DNA of 19,630 nt from Acidobacteriota bacterium (GTDB lineage Bacteria > Acidobacteriota > Thermoanaerobaculia > Multivoradales > JAHEKO01). The notes beneath the pieces are model-generated. The model was not told where the DNA came from and did no database searches. It saw only the letters and a program-made list of their open reading frames with translations. Position numbers and translations under genes: made by a program. Positions 14,976 to 19,630 of this stretch are shown in pieces; position 1 is the stretch's first letter, and every line of letters begins with the position of its first letter. The stretch is taken from contig JAPUJD010000055.1 in assembly GCA_027296385.1 (NCBI GenBank), positions 1-19,630 of the forward strand. Direction: 5' to 3'.

Positions 14976-15695
14976 ATGAATCGGGCGCTGACACAAAGCG
15001 AGCGCCAGTGGCTCGAGTACTTCCGCGATCTCGGATTCGTCGATCTATATCTTCCGGCGGCAGCGGGTACGCGCGGGGAGGAGCCGGTGATCGAGGCCCC
15101 CGAGCCGAGAGTTGCGTCGGGGGTGCCGGGGAGCCTGTCGGAGAAGCTTGCCGCAGTGGCGGCGGAGGCGGCGCAGTGCACCGCCTGCAAGCTCAGCGAC
15201 GGACGCCAACACGTCGTCTTCGGTAGCGGCAACCCCTCCGCCGACCTGATGTTCATCGGCGAGGGACCGGGGGCCGAAGAGGACCGCCAGGGTCTACCCT
15301 TCGTCGGGCCGGCGGGCGCCTTGCTGACCCGCATCATCAAGGCCATCGACCTCGAGCGCGACCAGGTTTACATCGCCAACATCGTCAAGTGCCGGCCGCC
15401 GGGGAACCGCAATCCTGAGCCTGACGAGGTTGCTGCCTGCAGCGGCTACCTGAAGCGGCAGATCGATCTGATTCAACCACGAGTGATCGTAGCGCTGGGG
15501 CGGGTGGCGGCGCAGACCCTGCTCGGGCGCAAGGCACCCCTGGGGCGCATGCGCGGCGAGTGGTACGACGTGTGCGGCATACCGACGCGCGTCACCTACC
15601 ACCCGGCCGCCCTCCTGCGCAACGCGACGTATAAGCGCCCGACCTGGGAAGACATGCAGGCAGTGCGCGATCGATTGGCCGAGGAATCCTCGTAG
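14976..15695 (+). CDS. Uracil-DNA glycosylase, family 4 (Fe-S type)
   Basis: Family 4 UDGs excise uracil from DNA, starting base-excision repair of deaminated cytosine, and carry a 4Fe-4S cluster. The 239-aa protein has motif 1 GEGPGAEEDRQGLPFVG (about 95-111), the NIVKCRPPGNRNP stretch and motif 3 HPAALLRN (209-216). The four cluster cysteines are in place: C68, C71, C139 and C155. The N-terminal 60 residues are an extension with a predicted helix (about 7-24) and a Pro/Glu linker before the core. ATG is 4 nt after coaBC. SPO1 DNA polymerase-like is an older label for the same family. Confidence 0.93.
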   Translation: MNRALTQSERQWLEYFRDLGFVDLYLPAAAGTRGEEPVIEAPEPRVASGVPGSLSEKLAAVAAEAAQCTACKLSDGRQHVVFGSGNPSADLMFIGEGPGAEEDRQGLPFVGPAGALLTRIIKAIDLERDQVYIANIVKCRPPGNRNPEPDEVAACSGYLKRQIDLIQPRVIVALGRVAAQTLLGRKAPLGRMRGEWYDVCGIPTRVTYHPAALLRNATYKRPTWEDMQAVRDRLAEESS

Positions 15696-15715
15696 CGCAG
15701 GACGTGGAGCAGCGT

Positions 15716-15724
15716 TGCTAGAAT
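15716..15724 (+). promoter_or_regulatory. Candidate extended -10 promoter for the GT2 gene
   Basis: TGCTAGAAT at 15716-15724 fits TGn plus TAGAAT (5 of 6 to TATAAT). A start site 7 nt on would fall at about 15731, next to the ATG at 15732, which would make a leaderless message. No -35 box is recognisable. Confidence 0.4.
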
Positions 15725-16715
15725 GTGTGGCATGGAACAGCAGACGAAACCGCTGGCGGCGACGGCGCCGTCGGTGGAGGCGGCGGAGCCCGAGATCAGC
15801 GTCATCATTCCGGTGCTCGACGAAGAGGGTTCGGTGGTCGAGTTGGCCCGGCGTATCGGGACCGTCCTCGACGCTGTCGGCCGTGACTTCGAGATCGTTT
15901 TCGTCGACGATGGCTCACGCGACGCCACCGCAGAGAGAGTGCGTGCGGCGCATGCTCGCGACTCCCGCGTCAAACTCGTCAGGCTGCGCCGAAACTTCGG
16001 CAAGGCGGCCGCCCTGTGTGCGGGCTTCGAGGCTTCGAGCGGGGCTCTGCTCATCACCATGGACGGCGACCTGCAGGATGAGCCGGCCGAGATTCCCCGT
16101 TTTCTCGAGAAGATGGAGGAGGGATACGACCTGGTCTCGGGCTGGAAGAAGGACCGGCAGGATCCGGCCAGCAAACGCTGGCCCTCGAAACTTTTCAACT
16201 GGGCGACTCGTCGGCTGGCCCAGGTCGATCTGCACGATTTCAATTGCGGTTTCAAAGCCTACCGACGCGAGGTACTCGACCAGATAGCGGTCTACGGTGA
16301 GCTGCATCGCTACATCCCGGTCTTGGCCAGTCGGCGAGGCTTCAGCGTCGGCGAGCTGGCGGTGGTGCACAATCCTCGAGAGCACGGCCGGAGCAAGTAC
16401 GGCTGGGACCGCTACTACAAGGGGCTCCTCGACCTGATTACGGTGCTCTTCATTACCAAGTACACGCGGCGGCCGTTGCACCTCTTTGGCGCCATCGGGC
16501 TGACCTGCTTCGGCGCCGGCTTTGTCATCAACGCCTATCTGGCTATTCTCTGGAGTCTCGGCGAACCGCTCAACAACAGGCCGCTGCTACTGCTCGGTAT
16601 TCTCTTGATGCTCGTCGGCATCCAGGTCCTGACGACGGGACTCATCGCCGAGATGATCACGTTCAAGAACTTCCGACGCACCGATACCTACAGCGTGAAA
16701 GAGCGTCTCGGTTGA
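15723..16715 (+). CDS. GT2-family membrane glycosyltransferase (polyprenyl-phosphate sugar transferase type)
   Basis: This GT-A inverting transferase resembles DPM1/GtrB/ArnC-like enzymes that load a sugar onto undecaprenyl phosphate at the inner membrane. The 330-aa protein has SVIIPVLDEEGSV near residue 26, VDDGSRD near 61 and the metal-binding DGDLQDEP near 114. RQDPASKRWPSKLFN, NCGFKAYRREV and EHGRSKYGW are further hallmarks. Two C-terminal helices lie at about 252-276 and 287-309. The sugar is not readable. ATG 15723 is the longest start; ATG 15732 (residue 4) fits the leaderless-promoter idea better, and neither has a good ribosome binding site. The last 4 nt overlap the next glycosyltransferase (TTGA), so the pair probably acts in one glycan pathway. 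Confidence 0.9.
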   Translation: MCGMEQQTKPLAATAPSVEAAEPEISVIIPVLDEEGSVVELARRIGTVLDAVGRDFEIVFVDDGSRDATAERVRAAHARDSRVKLVRLRRNFGKAAALCAGFEASSGALLITMDGDLQDEPAEIPRFLEKMEEGYDLVSGWKKDRQDPASKRWPSKLFNWATRRLAQVDLHDFNCGFKAYRREVLDQIAVYGELHRYIPVLASRRGFSVGELAVVHNPREHGRSKYGWDRYYKGLLDLITVLFITKYTRRPLHLFGAIGLTCFGAGFVINAYLAILWSLGEPLNNRPLLLLGILLMLVGIQVLTTGLIAEMITFKNFRRTDTYSVKERLG

Positions 16716-17933
16716 GGATCCTCTTTCTGACCCAGACCTTCCCCCGATCCCCTGTCGACACGTCAGGCCCCTTCATTCGCGATCTCGCTCGCGGCTTGAT
16801 CGGTCACGGTGATGAGGTGACGGTGCTCACACCTCATGCCGAGGGCGTGGCCGAGCGTTGGGAAGACGGCGGTGTCGAGGTACGCTCTTTCCGCTATGCC
16901 CCGGTGGGTAGCGAAGTGCTCGGGTACAGCCGGAGCCTGAGCGCCGACGAGAAGGTTCGGTGGCGAGCGGGCCTGGTGACGCCGCTTTACCTCTGGGGCG
17001 CCCGTCGTGCGGTGTCGGCGATGCTGCGCGAGCGCGACTACGATGTCTTACAGGGCCACTGGGTGGTGCCCAACGGCCTCGTGACGGCGCGGTTTGCCGA
17101 TCGCCTGGTGGTCGGCACGGGGCTTCACGGCAGCGACGTCTTCATGGCCGAGCGAGCTGGCGTCCGTTCCTGGGTCGGGCGAAGCCTGCGGCGCTGCTCG
17201 TTCCTGACTGGCTGTTCTCCAGAGCTGGTCGACCGGGTGTGTGCGCTGGGTTTTCCACGCGAGCGCGCGGCGGTCATTCCCTATGGCGTGGACGTGGAGT
17301 TGTTCTCGCCCGATCCAGCACGGCGGGAGGTGTGGCGCCGGCGTCTCGGTATTCCCGCGGATGCAGTGCTCGCGCTCTCGGTCGGCCGCATGGTGAGCAA
17401 GAAGGGGTACCAGGTGCTGCTGCCGCTGCTGCCCGAGCTCCTGGCGGCGCACGACAAGCTGCACGTCGTGCTCGCCGGGGCCGGCGACCTGCTGGATGAG
17501 TTCCGGCGGCAGACCGAGGCGTGGAGCGGGCGGGTTCATCTGCCGGGCATCGTCCTGCGCGACACCCTGCCCGATCTGTACCGGGCCGCCGACGTCTTTG
17601 TCCTGCCGGCGGTGCACGATGCCAAGGGCAACGTCGACGGCCTGCCCAACGTCATCCTCGAGGCGATGGCGAGCGGCCTGCCGGTGGTTGCCTCGGGCAT
17701 CTCGGGGATCCCTTTGGCGATCACCGACGGCGTGGAGGGGCGATTGGTGAAGGAACGAGACGGAGCGCAACTGGCTGGTGTGCTCGGCGCAGTGGTGGCT
17801 GACGCCGAGGTCCGCCGCGCCATGGGTCAGGCGGCGCGGCGCAAGGCCGTGGCCGAGCTCACCTGGAGAGTGGTTGCCGCGCGCTACCGTGCGGCCTACC
17901 AGGCGGGCCTGGCGAGTGCCGGGAGGATGAACG

Positions 17934-17944
<11 letters not shown>
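16712..17944 (+). CDS. GT4-family glycosyltransferase
   Basis: This is a second retaining GT-B glycosyltransferase, 410 aa. The N-terminal lobe starts RILFLTQTFPRSPVDTSGPF and carries QGHWVVPNGLV and LHGSDVF (HGSD is typical of WcaL/colanic-acid-type GT4s). The donor lobe starts near residue 218 (LALSVGRMVSKKGYQ) and has the HDAKGNVDGLPNVILEAMASG segment with catalytic-site E316. The substrate is unknown, probably a surface polysaccharide or glycolipid. TTG start overlaps the GT2 stop by 4 nt, and the end overlaps the PLP-enzyme gene by 11 nt. It is clearly different from the GT4 at 1203, so it is not a recent duplicate. Confidence 0.88.
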
Positions 17945-19080
<1,136 letters not shown>

Positions 19081-19082
<2 letters not shown>

Positions 19083-19093
19083 GCCGCGGGCTC
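19081..19093 (+). other. Small GC hairpin after the threonine-synthase-like gene
   Basis: GAGCC-GCG-GGCTC forms a 5-bp stem starting at the stop codon. It is followed by a C run and not T, so it is not a standard intrinsic terminator; it may only mark the 3' end of the message. Confidence 0.3.
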
Positions 19094-19121
19094 CCCCACT
19101 CGCCGTAAGCGGTCGTGAGCG

Positions 19122-19130
19122 TGGTAGAAA
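19122..19130 (+). promoter_or_regulatory. Weak candidate extended -10 upstream of the thiolase
   Basis: TGGTAGAAA at 19122-19130 resembles the TGCTAGAAT ahead of the GT2 gene. No -35 box is visible. The leader would be about 48 nt and include a CGGCC/GGCCG hairpin (19140-19155). Confidence 0.25.
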
Positions 19131-19173
19131 TATCCCTTGCGGCCGCGGTTGGCCGTTGTTTACCAAGGACACC

Positions 19174-19180
19174 GAGGAGG
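19174..19180 (+). promoter_or_regulatory. Strong ribosome binding site of the thiolase gene
   Basis: GAGGAGG lies 4 nt before ATG 19185. With the 102-nt gap upstream it suggests a separately started, well-translated gene. Confidence 0.7.
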
Positions 19181-19184
19181 CAAG

Positions 19185-19630
19185 ATGACGCAAGAACTGG
19201 TTTTGGTCGATGGCGCCCGGACGGCTATGGGTGCGTTCGGCGGATCGTTCGTCCGGCTGTCGGCCCTGGAGTTGGGGACGCGGGCGGCGACGGCAGCGCT
19301 CGAGCGTAGCGGCTACGGTCCGGACGAGATCGATCACACGGTGGTCGGCAACGCCCTGCAGACCTCGGCCGACGCGATCTACGGTGCGCGCCACGTGGCT
19401 CTCAAGGCCGGCGTACCCGACGAGGTCCCAGCGTTGACGGTCAACCGGCTCTGCGGCTCCGGCATCCAGTCGATCATCTCTGGTGCTCACCTGATTCTGG
19501 CTGGCGAGGCGACGACCTGCCTGGTCGGGGGGATGGAGAACATGTCGCAGGCCCCTCACTGCATATGGGGGGCTCGCGAGGGCTTCAAGCTCGGCCAGGG
19601 CAAATTGGAAGACCTGCTGATGGCGTCGCT
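19185..19630 (+). CDS. Thiolase / acetyl-CoA C-acyltransferase, N-terminal part (3' end outside window)
   Basis: Thiolases condense two acyl-CoAs (acetoacetyl-CoA synthesis) or cleave 3-ketoacyl-CoA in beta-oxidation. The visible 148 codons include the N-terminal DGARTAMGAFGG block and the nucleophilic cysteine C90 in NRLCGSGIQS. The conserved GGMENMSQAPH follows at about 124-134. These match the acetyl-CoA acetyltransferase (AtoB/PhaA) branch; FadA-type beta-oxidation thiolase is the alternative, and the missing C-terminal half with the second catalytic Cys and His would decide. The ATG is set by GAGGAGG 4 nt upstream. Full length would be about 390 aa. It is separated from the previous gene by 102 nt and is probably its own transcription unit. 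Confidence 0.93.
   Translation, partial: MTQELVLVDGARTAMGAFGGSFVRLSALELGTRAATAALERSGYGPDEIDHTVVGNALQTSADAIYGARHVALKAGVPDEVPALTVNRLCGSGIQSIISGAHLILAGEATTCLVGGMENMSQAPHCIWGAREGFKLGQGKLEDLLMAS

Noticed and set aside
14240..15346. 368-codon minus-strand frame opposite coaBC/udg
   Set aside because: Spans the junction of two conserved genes and has shadow-like composition.

Overview
The window is a GC-rich stretch in which I find 22 protein-coding genes, all on the + strand. The first (recG) is cut at its 5' end and the last (a thiolase) at its 3' end. I see no RNA genes, insertion sequences, phage genes, CRISPR arrays or minus-strand genes. Lipid-A biosynthesis (lpxB) points to an outer-membrane, Gram-negative-type bacterium. 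The mix of trpS-scpA-scpB-rluB-cmk, rpsA-ihfB and lpxB-yicC-gmk-rpoZ-coaBC-udg, with high GC, fits Acidobacteriota best, perhaps a Thermoanaerobaculia-like lineage. That placement is inferred from gene order and composition, not computed; Myxococcota or other delta-type lineages are the alternative.

Layout. (1) 1-2898: recG (fork-reversal helicase), a GT4 glycosyltransferase and an unrecognised four-helix membrane protein. (2) 2918-7968: trpS, scpA, scpB, rluB, cmk and queG, with junctions of -4 to +2 nt, so probably one translationally coupled operon covering tRNA charging, chromosome condensation, rRNA and tRNA modification and CMP phosphorylation. (3) 7965-10152: rpsA, with the clearest promoter in the window (TTGACA, 17-nt spacer, TATACT), whose -35 box contains the queG stop codon, followed by ihfB. 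(4) 10193-11965: two small membrane proteins leading into lpxB. (5) 11974-15695: yicC, gmk, rpoZ, coaBC and a family 4 uracil-DNA glycosylase. (6) 15723-19082: a GT2 and a GT4 glycosyltransferase and a threonine-synthase-like PLP enzyme. (7) 19185 to the end: start of a thiolase with its own ribosome binding site.

Most genes are core housekeeping genes in tight polycistronic order. Nine of 22 starts are GTG or TTG, and many are locked in place by ATGA/GTGA/TTGA overlaps with the previous stop. I do not see a new defence or mobile system. The observations most worth checking are small: a promoter-like extended -10 written into rare codons near the 3' end of gmk, ahead of rpoZ; a perfect inverted repeat covering the GTG start of the small membrane gene after ihfB; a possible leaderless promoter for the GT2 gene; and unusual active-site residues in Gmk, CoaBC and the threonine-synthase-like protein.
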